A stretch of DNA of 64,000 nt from Miscanthus floridulus (taxonomy: Eukaryota; Streptophyta; Magnoliopsida; Poales; Poaceae), in NCBI RefSeq assembly GCF_019320115.1, contig NC_089589.1, forward strand, positions 17,299,641-17,363,640, in the 5' to 3' direction. Both the position numbers and the translations under genes were made by a program. The notes under the pieces are model-generated. The model searched no databases, was not told the DNA's origin, and saw only the letters and a list, made by a program, of their open reading frames with translations. The stretch's first letter is position 1; each line of letters starts with the position of its first letter. Below are positions 1 to 11,864 of the stretch, one piece after another.

Positions 1-37
1 CTCGAAGCCTTGAACAACAACAAAAATCAGACACTAA
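1..37. other. Window edge, unassigned
   Basis: Short AT-rich sequence before the first mobile element. Its last three bases (TAA, 35-37) are the left target-site duplication of the adjacent MITE. No gene is visible. Confidence 0.5.
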
Positions 38-276
38 GGCTGTGTTTAGTTCGTGAAATTCGGGAATTTGGCTACTGTAGAAATTTCGCTTTTATTTGAC
101 AATTAGTGTTCAATCATGGATTAATTAGGCTCAAAACGTTCGTCTCGCGATTTCCAACCAAACTGTGCAATTAGTTTTTTTCGTCTACATTTAATGCTCT
201 ATGCACGTATCGCAAGATTCGATGTGATGGCTACTGTAGCACTTTTTGGGAAAGTTTTTAGGAACTAAACACAGCC
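38..276. mobile_element. Tourist-like MITE (PIF/Harbinger type)
   Basis: This 239 bp non-coding element has perfect 15 bp terminal inverted repeats: GGCTGTGTTTAGTTC at 38-52 and its reverse complement at 262-276. It is flanked by the 3 bp duplication TAA (35-37 and 277-279). The terminal sequence and TAA duplication are those of grass Tourist elements, which are mobilised by PIF/Harbinger transposases encoded elsewhere. It has no coding capacity. Confidence 0.9.
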
Positions 277-279
277 TAA

Positions 280-2364
280 CAAATGAAGCATTGAAACACA
301 AACAATTAGTATATTTTTTAATCAAAACAATAATATACAACAATAAAAAGTCAGACACCTAGAATATATATACAGGAGAAGCTAGGAAAAAATAATGTTT
401 TGCGAAGGGAAGAAGTTTGACGTGACCGGTTCTCCCGCCCACCGTCCAGCCGTGTGCGTGCCAAACCGCCGATCATAATACTAAGAATGCAAGTTGGCCA
501 AGTACGTTCAGAGCGGTGGACGAATAAAATGTTTGGATGGGAGAAGGCGATCGATTGTGTCAAACTTGACCGTGCAAATGGTTGACGATTGCGATTATGA
601 ATTCTAGAAGCAGGGAGATCCACTTGTGTCAGTATAATGATCCGTCCATGCAATACCACAAGGAAAAGATACACTCCTCCTCCTATATGTGAACAGTCTG
701 AATATACGAACAGATCAACAGTTGGCAGCGGGTGATGAAGGAAAGTATTGCTCCACAGTCTAGTAACGACCTAGCTGCAGGAACAGGATGCAGCAGTTGG
801 AGTAGGAAAGTATGTAGGCTTAAGCTATGCAGGCTCTCCTATATAACACAGACGATTGGTTCTTCGAGTACATACGGGCCTGGCCACAAAACGACGAGTC
901 TGCAGATGAGTTTGGTCCCTGAAACGAAACGGGCCATTCATCCCTGATTCTTGGCTGCCCCTTCTCCGCACAGCACATTTGGAATGGCATCGCTCTTAGC
1001 ACCGGCTACTGCTCAGCTCCGTGACCACGTACACAGTTTGGTTGCTGATTGTTTCTGCTTCTTGTTTGCTGGTCACCGTGCGTGGAGTCACAGGATTGAC
1101 GAGGTAGTCGTCAATCACATCCAGATCAAGATTATTGGCTATATAGTATAATATCATCGTCAACAAGCAAGGAAGAAGAAGATGATGAAATAAGCCTCAC
1201 ACGACGGTCCAACGTCGTCGTAATGTAACAAGCGTGACATGTCAAACGCCAGCGCGTGGCACCCTGGTCAGCAACCACCAACCATGCATGTTCGCCCCAA
1301 CACAAACAGTGAGCACAGAGGCCGGACGAAACCTTCAGAGAGCACACACGGATTTGAACCCGCGCGTGTGTGGTTTTGGCACGCACGCGTGCAGACGAGA
1401 CGACGACCGAGCGATGGAGATGAACACTAATCCACACGCGCTGATGATCAGCTAGCTAGCGAGCCGTTCATTGATGATCGCATCGCGGCAGGTCGGAGCC
1501 TCAGATCAAGCATGGCTGCTGCTGCCACAGCGTGCATCTGCCGCCACAACCACAGCCGGGGCCGGACGACGACGACGGCGGCGGCTGCTGCCTCTGTAGC
1601 AGACGGCGACGCCCGAGCCGCCCGCCATGGCTGCGTGCGTGCACCTGCAAGCTTTTGCCTTTTTGTTATTGTTATTACGGGCCCGGGGAGACCACCGGCC
1701 ACTGCTCGCGCACGGTTGGTTCTTGGTTGGCTGCTTCACTCCCTGTACCAGTGTACCACTAGCTAGAAACTAGAAAGGCAGGCAGGACCTATTCGCTTGA
1801 TCGTTTACGTGGCTTATAAATCGGCTGATGTTGTTTTGCTGTAAGAGAAAAACACTGTATCATAAATGATAAGTATGGCTGGTGTTCGTCATCGGCCTCA
1901 GCCAGTCAGCCTCGTTCCCAGTTACCTGGCTGACACGTCGGCCAGTCAAAGGCGCGCGCCGTGTCCCACGCGCCAGCGACGTACGACGGGCCGTGTGATC
2001 GAGATGGTGGGCGGGAGCCGTCGCCGCCGTTGCTGTCATCAGAGAAGAGAGAAGCTTTCATCCAGTTCGTCGTCCTGTGTGATTTTATTATAACCAAAAC
2101 GGAAAATAAAAAAAAATAAAAAACCGTCGTCGCGGACTTTTCCGGGCTTGCTTGCTTTCCCGCAACGCAAAGGCCACCGCGAGAGCGAGCTACTAGAGTC
2201 TAGATGCCTGCCTGCACGTCATCCTGCACCGTGGCTTCTCTTCTCGTCACCTCTGCCGCGTCCCCATGGAGGCGACCGGTCGGTCGAGGCATGCACGGTG
2301 CACGCACAGCGCCGGCAGAGACACCTCGCTTTCTCGCCCCCTCCACAGACAAGGCAGCTACCCC
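280..2364. other. Intergenic region upstream of the F-box gene
   Basis: No convincing gene is seen in these 2.1 kb. Open frames here are short, overlap on both strands and show no recognisable domain. About 1790-1875 resembles the degenerate interior of hAT-like MITEs (an AGAGAAAAACACTGT-type stretch) but has no clear ends. The last few hundred bases become GC- and pyrimidine-rich, as expected for a grass promoter and 5' leader. Confidence 0.5.
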
Positions 2365-2373
2365 ATTTATAAA
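2365..2373 (+). promoter_or_regulatory. TATA box of the F-box gene
   Basis: ATTTATAAA lies about 190 bp upstream of the first ATG of the F-box gene. It is followed by a pyrimidine-rich leader (about 2400-2557), a normal spacing for a TATA-driven plant gene with a 150-bp leader. The transcription start is inferred. Confidence 0.6.
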
Positions 2374-2557
2374 CCAACGAACAAGCCAGTAGCTAGCCAA
2401 GCCTGCTGCCTGCCTGCCTGCCTCCTCCAACGCCGGACGGAGACCATCAGAGACACACGCGCGCAACCACCCCCACAAGCTTTCCTATCCACGTCCTCCT
2501 CGCTCCAACTGACTCCCCACTCCCGGCCGGCCGGCCGCCCGCCATCGTTCTCATCTC

Positions 2558-3580
2558 ATGGGTGCTGGCGCGATGGAGGCCTCTTCCCCGGCTGCCTTCG
2601 ACGGCGACGGCACGAGCACGACCATCGAGGACCTCCCGGCGGACGTCCTGGCCCTCGTGCTCCGCCGCCTCGATGGCGCGTCGCTGGCGGCCGTCGGGTG
2701 CGCGAGCTCGGGCCTCCACGGCCTCGCCACCGACCCGGACACGTGGCGGGCGCTCTGCCTCGCCATGTGGCCCTCCGTCCGCGACCTCCTCCCCTGCCTA
2801 GGCCTCGGCGGCGGCGACGTCGACCACCGGGCGTTCTTCGCCGACGCCTTCCCCTTCCCGTGCTCGGACTCCCCATCCCCTCCCCCGCCCTCGCCCTCGC
2901 ACCCGCAGCCGCAGCCCCTGCCGGCGCGCCTCGTGTCGGCCGTCGATCTGAGCCACGCGGGGGTCAGCATCCTCTCCCGCGTCGTCGAGACGGACGCCGA
3001 CTCGGACTGGTTCCTGGGCGCGCCGTTCCGCGTCGACGCGCTGGTGCAGGAAGGCTTCACGTTGCCGACGGCCGCCTCGGCGTCGGGGATCTCCCACGCC
3101 GACCTCGAGCTCAACTGGGTGCTGCTCGACCCGGCCACGGGCCGCGCGCTCAACGCGTCCAGCCGCCGCGCCGTGGCCGTCGACCGCAAGTGGCTCACGG
3201 GGGACACCGTGGCGCGCTTCGCCGTCGTGCTATCCGGCGGCGAAGGCGGCGTCGCGCTCGACGCCGCCGTCACGTGCGACGAGCGGTACGGCCACGTCCG
3301 CGAGGTCAGCCTGCGCGTCGAGGACGCCGACGGCGCCGGCGTCAGCGGCAGGGACGGGCTCGCCGCCGTCGCCGCCGCCATGGCCGCGCCCAGGCGGCGC
3401 GGGTGCCGCGGGGGCGCCGCGGCGGAGGACGCGGCGAGGGAAAGGTACGAGGACTTCGTCAGGGGGAAGAGGGCGCGCAAGGAGTGGAAGGCCAGGCGCG
3501 AGGGCATCCTTGACCTCTGCTGCTCCGGCGTCGGCGCCGCCGCGTTCCTCGGCTTCCTGGTTATGCTCACGTTCCGGTGA
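2558..3580 (+). CDS. F-box protein, At2g27310/At2g36090-like
   Basis: This single-exon gene encodes 340 residues. An F-box lies at about residues 22-70: the segment IEDLPADVLALVLRRLDG leads into a CASSGLHGLA stretch and then DTWRALCLAMWPS. That pattern marks the grass and Arabidopsis At2g27310/At2g36090-type family. Such proteins are thought to bind SKP1 and present substrates to SCF ubiquitin ligases; no substrate is known here. A proline/serine linker (about 105-125) separates the F-box from a conserved middle domain. A basic stretch near residues 300-318 precedes a hydrophobic C-terminus (about 319-340) that could anchor the protein in a membrane. An in-frame ATG at 2573 has a better initiation context than the first at 2558, so the true N-terminus may be five residues shorter. 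The frame is intact and very GC-rich. Confidence 0.88.
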   Translation: MGAGAMEASSPAAFDGDGTSTTIEDLPADVLALVLRRLDGASLAAVGCASSGLHGLATDPDTWRALCLAMWPSVRDLLPCLGLGGGDVDHRAFFADAFPFPCSDSPSPPPPSPSHPQPQPLPARLVSAVDLSHAGVSILSRVVETDADSDWFLGAPFRVDALVQEGFTLPTAASASGISHADLELNWVLLDPATGRALNASSRRAVAVDRKWLTGDTVARFAVVLSGGEGGVALDAAVTCDERYGHVREVSLRVEDADGAGVSGRDGLAAVAAAMAAPRRRGCRGGAAAEDAARERYEDFVRGKRARKEWKARREGILDLCCSGVGAAAFLGFLVMLTFR

Positions 3581-4327
3581 CCTCGTCCGGCACGCCGGGC
3601 AACGCCGAAGCCTCAATCAGAGAGTGCCGTTGACATGTACAGTGTAGTTCAGGGAATGTGAATATGATTGTGCTGTAGCCTGTAGGTTATACGGTCGGCT
3701 GTCAAAGAAATGTACAACAGGGAAAGTCAACATCATATATCCTTTTTCTTTTTCTTTTGCTATTCATTTTCTTCTTCAGAAAGCGAGGTTTATGAAATAA
3801 AAAATACAGACTTCTAGAATCTTATTAGTGTCGTAATTTGTCCACGCCAAGTACAGGCATCTATCTCAATATAAATGATTGTTTAAGCCTTTCATCATAC
3901 AAGTTGCTCGGAGCCACCGTGATTTCAGTTTCAGTGGACATCATGCTACAAAGCTCTCATCGCTGAGGTGAAAAAGTTTAAGCAAAACAGAACATATGTG
4001 CCAGTGCGGCAGTGCCACACGAATTCTGACACCTATAATGAAATTTCTCGGTACATCACACAAAAATAGATCAAATTTCAATGTTCTTGAACAAACCCAG
4101 TTTTACTTCCACTTTTCAGTTACATAAATATGCTTATGACACTGCCAACACAGTTATTTGGAACCAGGGGACCCCACAAATACTACCAACCATTCCTATA
4201 GTACTCTACATCAATACAAACACAAAACTATACAAGAGTTCGGGAAGGGAAGCATGCAAAAAGTCAAAAGGAAAAAAATACAAGCATTCTTGTCAACCAG
4301 CCAGAAACTCCAGAAAGACTAAGCAGT
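3581..4327. other. Convergent 3' untranslated regions of F-box gene and DCP1
   Basis: No coding sequence is seen. The F-box gene (+) and DCP1 (-) point at each other here. AATAAA at 3796-3801, about 215 bp after the F-box stop, is a plausible poly(A) signal. The DCP1 3' leader should occupy roughly the right half. Overlapping 3' ends could yield natural antisense transcripts, but that cannot be shown from sequence. Confidence 0.5.
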
Positions 4328-7300
4328 CTATACAAGTGATTTCTGCAATTCCCGATACAACAAGTCGATGAACTCGTCGCTCTGTTGGGCATTTGGTGAG
4401 AGTTAGAGAAGATAATAATACTAATCCAAACAACTGTACCCTGTATGTTTTCAGTGTGGAACTTACCTGAACAAGTCTCTGTAGCGCGTCCTTGACTCTA
4501 TCCCTTGTAACAACAGGTCTATCGCCGTGTGGAGGGTTAAGGGAAGGAGGTGGAGTGGGCGGTGGAAAAGGTTGGAGCAGCGGGGTGCCGTATTGAGAAC
4601 GCTGAACAGATGCTGGAGTAGGATGAAGAGGAGGGGCAGTAGGAATCACAGATGCACCTGGCGGAGCCAGTGGAATTGAAGAGGATGGTGGAGGCGCAAA
4701 GAAATCCGGTGTCACAAGATTTGTTGACCGGCTAGTGTGGGCGTTAGTAGTCATGGATGGGCAATGGTGGAGCTGATGAAGCTACTGAAGGGGGTAGTTG
4801 ATGTGTTGGAGCAGCAGATGGAATGATCAATGGCACATGGGAAGAAGGAATGCTCTCAGTAGACGGGTGCACTCTTCCAGACAGTGGTGTGTTTGATACA
4901 CTTCCAATGCTAGCAGCAGCCCTGCAGAAATGTTGGAAAAATAATCTCAGCATAGTTAGACAGCAGCAGATATTTTGTAATGCAGCATATATCCAACCAT
5001 GAATGCAGCATACTTGTGTACATACATCAACCGAGATGCTACAATGGTCATTGAGTACACAATGCAGATAAATGAGGATATACCATTCAATCAACATGAA
5101 GAAAAAAAAACAGAATGAAATAGCTGATAGTTGACAGTTTAACATACACTGAAGTAATTGATCAATGATTCTTCAGGAGTATCAAGGACTACAGCAGCAG
5201 ATGCTGGCGGAGGTTCAAGAGGGCCATCTATAGCAGCAGATGCTGGTGGAGGTTCTAGTTCCTCAAACTCACTGTGGCCATGAAAGAAACTTCAGCACAA
5301 TTGATAATACATAATTCAAAGGAAAGAATGAAAGTGGTTGAATCCAAGAGACTGGAAACAAGTAATGGACCTTTTTGTGGAAGGCGCTTTTGGTTTTGGA
5401 GGTACTTTGGCGTAAGCATTCAGTATCCTGCAAATAAAATTGAGCAGCAAACCGTAAACTATCTGCCCACATGATTCTAACAAAGAAGTTCATCACTGGA
5501 TCCTGAGATACAATTGTTCTTTTTTAAAAGGAACAGATGTGACAAAGATTATGCCAAAACGATCATAATGCCCTGTAGCATGATACTGGCCATTTGTAGA
5601 AGTATCAGGGAAACATGCCATCACCATGGCATCCTGAGGTACAATTTTTTTAGAAAAGGCATCCTGAGATGCAATTGTTTTTTGGAAAGGGACAGATGTG
5701 AAAATGGTTATGCTAAAATAATCACAATCCCATGTTGTATACATTCTAAATAGAGCGCAATACTAGCTATTTGTAGAAGCATCAGGGAAACATGACATGA
5801 CAATCTCCAACAGTATCAGAAGTTTGTAAGCACACTGCACATCCTTGCTCTATACCTAATTTGGGAATTTCACTTGCTAGCATGCAAAGCTGTGATTAAG
5901 AGGGAGGAAACTGACTCTTTTCTGGGCACCAATATGTACTAGAGTAGTCGCTACTTCTTATTGCAATCTAGAAATAAAGTTATCTGAATATTTCTGTCAA
6001 ATATTTGGAATCTCACCAGCACTTAGTAGTTGACAAATGCAGTAAATCTAGAAAACAAGCGGCTCTCACACTTCAGGCTAACAGGGCAAGTTACTTCATG
6101 CCCTAAAAGGCTAAAGAGAGAACTAAGATTAGTAGGCCAGTATGTAGCTAGAATTAGATTTTGTCATCACAGGTCCTGCCACATTTCTCATTTAGAGAAT
6201 GTGATCCCAGCTAACAATGCTCACATTTAGTAAGACTAAGCATTTCTCATTCATCCACAACTAACTGGATCTTGAAAAATACATAACCATAGATATTTCA
6301 GATCAGAACTACTAAAATATGGTACAGTAATGTTCATAATCTACTCCCTGCATTCCAAACTGTAAGTTGTTCTGGCTTTTCTAGATACATAGCTTTTGCT
6401 ATGTACATAGATATACACTACGTCTAGTCTAGATACATAGCAAAAGGTATGTATCCAAAAAAGCCAGAACAACTTACAATTTGAAACGGGGAGAGTACAT
6501 AAATTCAGAGAAAGATACCTCCAACATGGGGAGAGAATACATGAACAGCCTTTACCTTCCAAATAGACTTGCAACAGCTTCAGCAGTCATGTTGATTGTA
6601 AAACCAAATTCCATTTACTTCTTGTGAAGCGTTCCGGTACAACAAATATGGAGGTTGAAGTTCATATTCAAAATCACTTAAGAGATCCTCCACCAGATTA
6701 TCTGTTGAGAGCAACATCATCGGACTTCTCAGTGAAGGATTCACCACATGAATCATCTGACTTTGTGCATATATTATAAACTTAAAGGTACTAAAGTTCT
6801 ATCAAGTTATTTAAATTATTTAACATGCCTTGGAAACTAGAATTGTGTCCTCAGTCTAACTCCTAATGTAGCCCAACTGCCCATACAGGTTAACTTCAGA
6901 TAGATCACCTTGACAATAACGCAGGGCACACATGTGTAGCTAAATTTCGCAGCGACCTAGGCATTGCAGTGCACTGGTTAACCTTTAGATATCACAAGGT
7001 GATCTCCATTTAACAAGATCCGAAATGAATGGTTTATATATCATGATTGATGCTGTTGGTTGGTACAGCTTCTAGTCACCCGTGGGTTCATCATAAAACC
7101 AAACCAACTACCCAAGACGCGAACCAGAAAGTCCAACCAAAGATAGTGCGTACCAGTGTTGCGCCTGTTCATGACGATGAACTGGAACCTGGGCTGCGAG
7201 TTCCTAGAACAATCGAGCACAATCAGGACAGAACAAGACCGCATACGAGAGCAAGCAAAAAAACCAACCCAAACGCTCACCTCTTGACGACGAACAGCGA

Positions 7301-7615
7301 CCCCTCGACGTCCTTCCGGCTCTGCGCGGCACAAACCAACAAGCAGAGAATTTCAGAATCCGCCGTGAGACCATGCCGGATCGGATCGAGGGTACAGGAA
7401 ATGGAGCGCGGGGGGAGGGGGAATCGGCGGCTCACCCACTGGTTGAGGTCGATGTTGAAGTCGTAGAGCGTGACGTGCGCGGCGGTGATGAGGATGTCCT
7501 CGACGGCGGGGTCCAGGCGCTGGAGCACCGTGAGGTTGAGCACCCGCGTGGCCTCCGCGTCCATCGCCAGGTTCGGGGTCACCTTGCCCCCGTTCGGCTG
7601 CGGCGGTGGCGGCAT
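4328..7615 (-). CDS. DCP1: mRNA-decapping enzyme subunit DCP1 (frame-disrupted)
   Basis: DCP1 activates the DCP2 decapping enzyme in P-bodies through an N-terminal EVH1-type domain. I read eight minus-strand exons: 7615-7436, 7321-7281, 7203-7154, 6701-6556, 5427-5371, 5271-5150, 4921-4467 and 4381-4328. Exons 1-5 give the EVH1 domain, including NLTVLQRLDP, SRKDVEGSLFVVK, PRFQFIVMNRRNT and NGIWFY. Exons 6-8 give the proline-rich tail and the conserved C-terminal DEFIDLLYREL helix. Splice sites are canonical except as noted. The ATG at 7615 agrees with other plant DCP1 N-termini. Three frame problems exist: an extra T near 6582 gives a TGA at 6580-6582, no GT donor in exon 6 is in phase with exon 7, and an extra base near 4750 gives a TAA at 4744-4746. 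Total length (about 368 residues) fits the family. It is either a recently decayed copy or a sequence carrying indel errors. Confidence 0.85.
5502..5790. repeat. Direct duplication in DCP1 intron 4
   Basis: Two diverged copies of a roughly 130 bp block lie in tandem (about 5502-5633 and 5659-5790). Both carry GGATCCTGAGATACAATTG-like starts, an ACAGATGTGA segment and the shared ATTTGTAGAAG...ATCAGGGAAACATG segment. A third partial start lies between them near 5630. They are non-coding and intronic. Confidence 0.6.
6344..6495. mobile_element. Stowaway-like MITE in DCP1 intron 4
   Basis: This 152 bp element is flanked by TA duplications (6342-6343 and 6496-6497). It starts CTCCCTGCATTCCAAA and ends with the matching GAAACGGGGAGAG. 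The arms are long inverted repeats (TAAGTTGTTCTGGCTTTTCTA and its complement), so the transcript would fold into a hairpin inside the 1.1 kb intron. Stowaway MITEs are moved by Tc1/mariner transposases. Confidence 0.85.
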
Positions 7616-7619
7616 CGGC

Positions 7620-8117
7620 TGCGCTGGATCTGAGAGCCGAGCAGCAGAGGCCAAGCAGGCAGCAGCAATCGTGGAGTGGGGTGGGGAGGATGTCTCCGGA
7701 ACAATCGCAACTCACATCACGTCGGATCGGACGCGGTGGAGGACAGGGATGGCCAGGTGGGCCCGCCCGCGGTAAAGGTGATTGGGCGTAGATATGTACG
7801 GCCTACTTAGGCCCACGTGCACCTAAGTAGTGGGCTGTAGGTCCTCGCGGCTGTAGGCCTTAACCCACGCGACCAGTAGTGGGCTGTCAGCCCATAGGGG
7901 AAGCCTTCCTCCGCAATCTAAACATACACTTCATAAATGTCAGGTATTATAGTCACAAAAAAAATGTCAGGTATTATAAGATTCATCCTCGAATATATGT
8001 TCATATTTTATTCATATTTTGATCTTATAAATGTTGACAATTTTTTTTCTTAAATTTATTCAAATTTAAAATAGTTTGGCCAAGTATATAATCAGATACA
8101 TTCTTTTTCATAGAAAG
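7620..8117. other. DCP1 5' leader/promoter side and intergenic DNA
   Basis: About 7616-7720 is the likely DCP1 5' leader and promoter (transcription to the left). No clear TATA box is visible. The rest becomes AT-rich. No gene is seen. Confidence 0.45.
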
Positions 8118-8119
8118 TA

Positions 8120-8362
8120 CTCCCTCCATCTAAAAAACTGACATTGGGTTGTGTGCTGATCAAACTTTTTTAAGTTTAGCTAGATTTATAGAAAATATTA
8201 ATAATATTTATGTTTCTAAATAAGTTATTTTATAAAAATATATTAAAATATTCATATAACAATACTAATTATACACCATAAATATTAATATTTTTATATA
8301 TATTTGGTTAATGTTAAAAAGTTTAACTTCTTGAAAAGTGAGCTCTTTGTGGACGGAGGAAC
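8120..8362. mobile_element. Stowaway-like MITE
   Basis: This 243 bp AT-rich element runs between TA duplications (8118-8119, 8363-8364). It starts CTCCCTCCATCTAAAAAA and ends GTGGACGGAGGAAC, which are imperfect inverted Stowaway ends. It has no coding capacity. Confidence 0.8.
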
Positions 8363-9472
8363 TAGTTACTGAAAAAAATTGGAAGATGTTAATAATTAGT
8401 ACTACCTTAGCACACCTACAAAATGTATGTGTTTGCATTATTTTTAGAACAGTCTGAGGAAAGGAAATGAGTAACACCCGCATATTCAGGTAACCGTTGC
8501 TATAAGTTGGCATTAATTAAATGTTGAGGCAAGATAAGCTTATATTTGTGAACACACTTTAATTTTGTGCACAGAGGGAGCAGCACCTAACTAAAAATGT
8601 TAAGGGCTCGTTTGGAAGCCCATGTAACCACCTCAATGCATATATGTCCGGTAAATTGGTGTCAAATTTTATACAACAATCCATCCTGGCATACATAGAT
8701 TGAGATGGGTACATTAGCATCCCAACAATGACTAAATGTGTTCTCGTAAAAAATGGTGCTAGCAACAAGAGTCCAAGATCAAAAAGGCTGTTTTCTTTGT
8801 GCATCCTCGAAAGGACCGAACTAGTAGGGTTTTTTTATTGAAAAATGAAGGCACCAAACGCATTAGCTATTTAGCTTACCTCGCTCTGCCCCTAACTGAA
8901 AAAGGCAATGTGTGTTCTCTCGTTTTGTGAAAATCTTCTAGCTAATAATATTAAAGAACCGTTTGGATGGACTAAAACGCCATTAGCCCATCCGGAAAAA
9001 AAGTAGTAAGAGCTAATAGTACGGTTAATTTGTTGCCAGTACACATTTTAACCATTAGTACATTATAATCTTTTTTTTATCAGGCATTATAATCTAATTT
9101 GGCAGCTAGTCATTTGCCAATCTAAACGTGCATGTCCTCAAGCCCCTATAGAACGTTGTATTTTTTTTTCCGAATTGTATGCTTCTTATGTGAATTTTTG
9201 TACAATTAGCTTGACATTATTTGTAGTGCCTTCATCCAAAAAATGCTGCAATTTTATATTTGAACCCAGTCAAATATTGGTAAGTTTTAATTAAAATTAT
9301 AGGAAATAGTATGAACAATTATGCCAAATACATTTATTACAAAAATATTATGTGATTAATCGAACAATACCTATTTTGTATCATAAATATTAATAACTTT
9401 TAATATAGATGTGAAACTTAAAATCATTTGAAAGAAAAAAATTTGCAGTATACCAGAGTCCAGAGCTAAAGG

Positions 9473-9560
9473 TCCTGTTCGTTTCGCTGAAATTTGACTT
9501 ATGCTGATTTATTATGAGAGAAAAATATTATTCGTTCGCTGAAAAATATGGTTAAAGTAG
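9473..9560. mobile_element. hAT-like MITE fragment
   Basis: GGTCCTGTTCGTTTCGCTGAAA followed by GAGAGAAAAATATTATTCGTTCGCTGAAAAATA is the recognisable left half of a common grass MITE family. The right end is missing, so this is a truncated copy. Confidence 0.5.
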
Positions 9561-11678
9561 TGTCGAAGAACCGGACGAAACCGTAGCAGTATGCTTTCGA
9601 GGGCTTGCAGGAGCAATAAGCACGTTTGAAAGGGTTACGGAGAGGCCAGCAACGCACGCATTGGTTCTGTACTTCTGTGCCCTGCATGAAATTCCGAGGA
9701 CATGGTCATGCATCACCATCAACTCGTAGCTTGTGCTGGTGGGATTGTTTGTTGTTTCGTGCCGGCTGCGGGGTGCCAGTGCATGACGACTGCTGACTGA
9801 CGCCTGAATAGGAATAGTCACCTCACGCTCATGGCACGCAGGACGGCAGGAGGAATATCGATCAGTCACCCCAGTGCAGAACATTAAAGTCTGAACAACA
9901 TTGCCTTGCTTGAGAGGGAGATGACACGCGACGACAAGGCATGAATGACATGAAAGCCGGCCGGCCGGCCGCGAGACAAGGGGCCGGGGCCATCACACAA
10001 CACGGAACAAGCCTCGCTCGACACTCCAATGAAAACCCGGATACGCATGGCGGCCGCCGGCCGGCATGCATGGTCGACGCAGGCACGCACGCAAGATACA
10101 GATACGAACGGCTGACGAAGGCGACGACGACCGCGCAACGTGTAGGAGCACACGTAGCGTCGCTGTGCGAGCCGCTATCGATCTGCGGCCCCGGTCCGGC
10201 CGGCCGGCGACGACGGGCGGCGGCGCGCATACCTTGGTCAACGAGGTTTCAGAAACAAAGGCGCGCACGCGAGATGGAGCCGACGCGCGCGCGGCAAACC
10301 AGGTTCGCGCGCGAAAGAGGCTCCACGCCTCCACCCAGAGCGATAGCGGTTGGCCCCTGCGCCCCCCGGATCGGTGGCGGCGCCCAACACCGCTGCGTGG
10401 CCCACGTGGCACTGTAGTTTTTCTTTTTTTGCAAGATGGAGCCGGCCGGCGGCGGCTCTGCCCGACGTACTAAAACCGGATATGACTAAAACCGTGGGTT
10501 TTTTTATTTTCAATTTTTATTTTTGAGCAAAAAAAACCGTTGTTCTTTAGAGTCAGGTCTCTTGTCATCATCTTTTGGCCCGGCCCATCTAGTCATCTAT
10601 AGGTGGCGCACAGGCGCCCGCACCTGTTGGATCGGAGCCCATGGCATCCATCGAATCGGCCAGCAGCTCAAGGCGGTGGGCGCGGCGATCGCGAGCGCGA
10701 GGCGCCGCCGCCGCCGGGCGAGATCGGTCCGCCCGCACTATGGCAGGTACTGGTAGCTCCGCACCTGCCGTTGTCGCCCCGCGGCCGGCACGACCTGCGA
10801 GTCCCGAGGCGGGTGCGTCAAAAGCCGTGCCCGAGACCCGAGCTAGCAGCAGCGCGATCACTGTCCCATTGGGATAGAGGGACGACGGCAGAGCCGGGCC
10901 AACTTGCGCTCCGCCGCCGTCCCAGCACCTATCTGCATACTCCGTATACTCCACTAGGGACGACGGCGAGCGCTGGTGCATTGCATCCGTCCGTGGCATA
11001 TACTGTACTGCTAGCTGCAAGCCTGCACTTCACTGCTGCACGGCTTGCAAGTTGCACCTTGCAGGCAATGGCGGCGTTGGGATGGAAGAGAGATGCTGAT
11101 CCACTGCCTGCCTGTGCGTGCATAGCAACGGCACGGGCACCAGGACCGCCACTGTATCCGTCCCTGCGTGCGGACCGCCTACGTAGGTCCATATACATAG
11201 GACCTACTGTTTGCTCATAATGTTTAGCCGACAAAGCAAGTCCATAATAAGATGGGTTCCACTGGAGATTAAAAATTATTCTATCCAATCATCTCGTGTA
11301 CCTTCACAAGAGAGAGAGCACAACGTTTGTTTATTGCTTATGGGTAGTCAATATGGTTTTGGGTACCTTTAGTTGTAGACTGTTATATGGACGGTCTCTA
11401 CAATGTTTCAGCTAACTCATACAGAGTATTTTATTTCCTATAAACTACTTTGCTGTCATATTGTGGTTGCTCCCCTCGCTAACTGCGGCCTGACCGTCTC
11501 GCTCTCAAGGGACAGGGGGATCGAAATGCAGAGGATGAGAGGACTCATTCCCTCCCAAAGTATAATTTTTCACTTTTAAAAAGTTAAATACTTCCAATTT
11601 TAATAAAATATACATAAAAATATCGCTAAGTTTTTAATAATCTTAGTTAATTTGTTAAGAAAATTTGAATCCTAAGGA

Positions 11679-11864
11679 CACTCCCAACGTAATAGTAGTT
11701 TCAATAGATATTATTTGTATTGTCACGTTTAATTTGCTGAGTTGGTAGGTCATTCATCGAAGAGAGAGAGAGAAAATGAGGAAATAGTGTTTTCTTCCGT
11801 AGAAATGATGTCTACGCAAGATCGAGGAGACCGAAGAAACGAGTCTCAATAGCGTTGGGGAGGG
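11679..11864. mobile_element. Possible MITE with CACTCCCAACG ends
   Basis: The left end CACTCCCAACGTAATAGTAGTTTC is roughly complementary to the right end GAGTCTCAATAGCGTTGGGGA, giving an imperfect inverted-repeat pair about 185 bp apart. I see no convincing target-site duplication, so the call is weak. Confidence 0.35.

Noticed and set aside
2266..3570. Long open frames overlapping the F-box gene on both strands
   Set aside because: Arginine- and proline-rich GC shadows of the F-box frame without domains.
8604..8870. Possible Tourist-like element starting TTAAGGGCTCGTTTGG
   Set aside because: No complementary end or second TAA duplication found.
10603..11220. 205-codon frame in GC-rich intergenic DNA
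   Set aside because: Several overlapping frames on both strands, no domain, and composition typical of GC-driven open frames.
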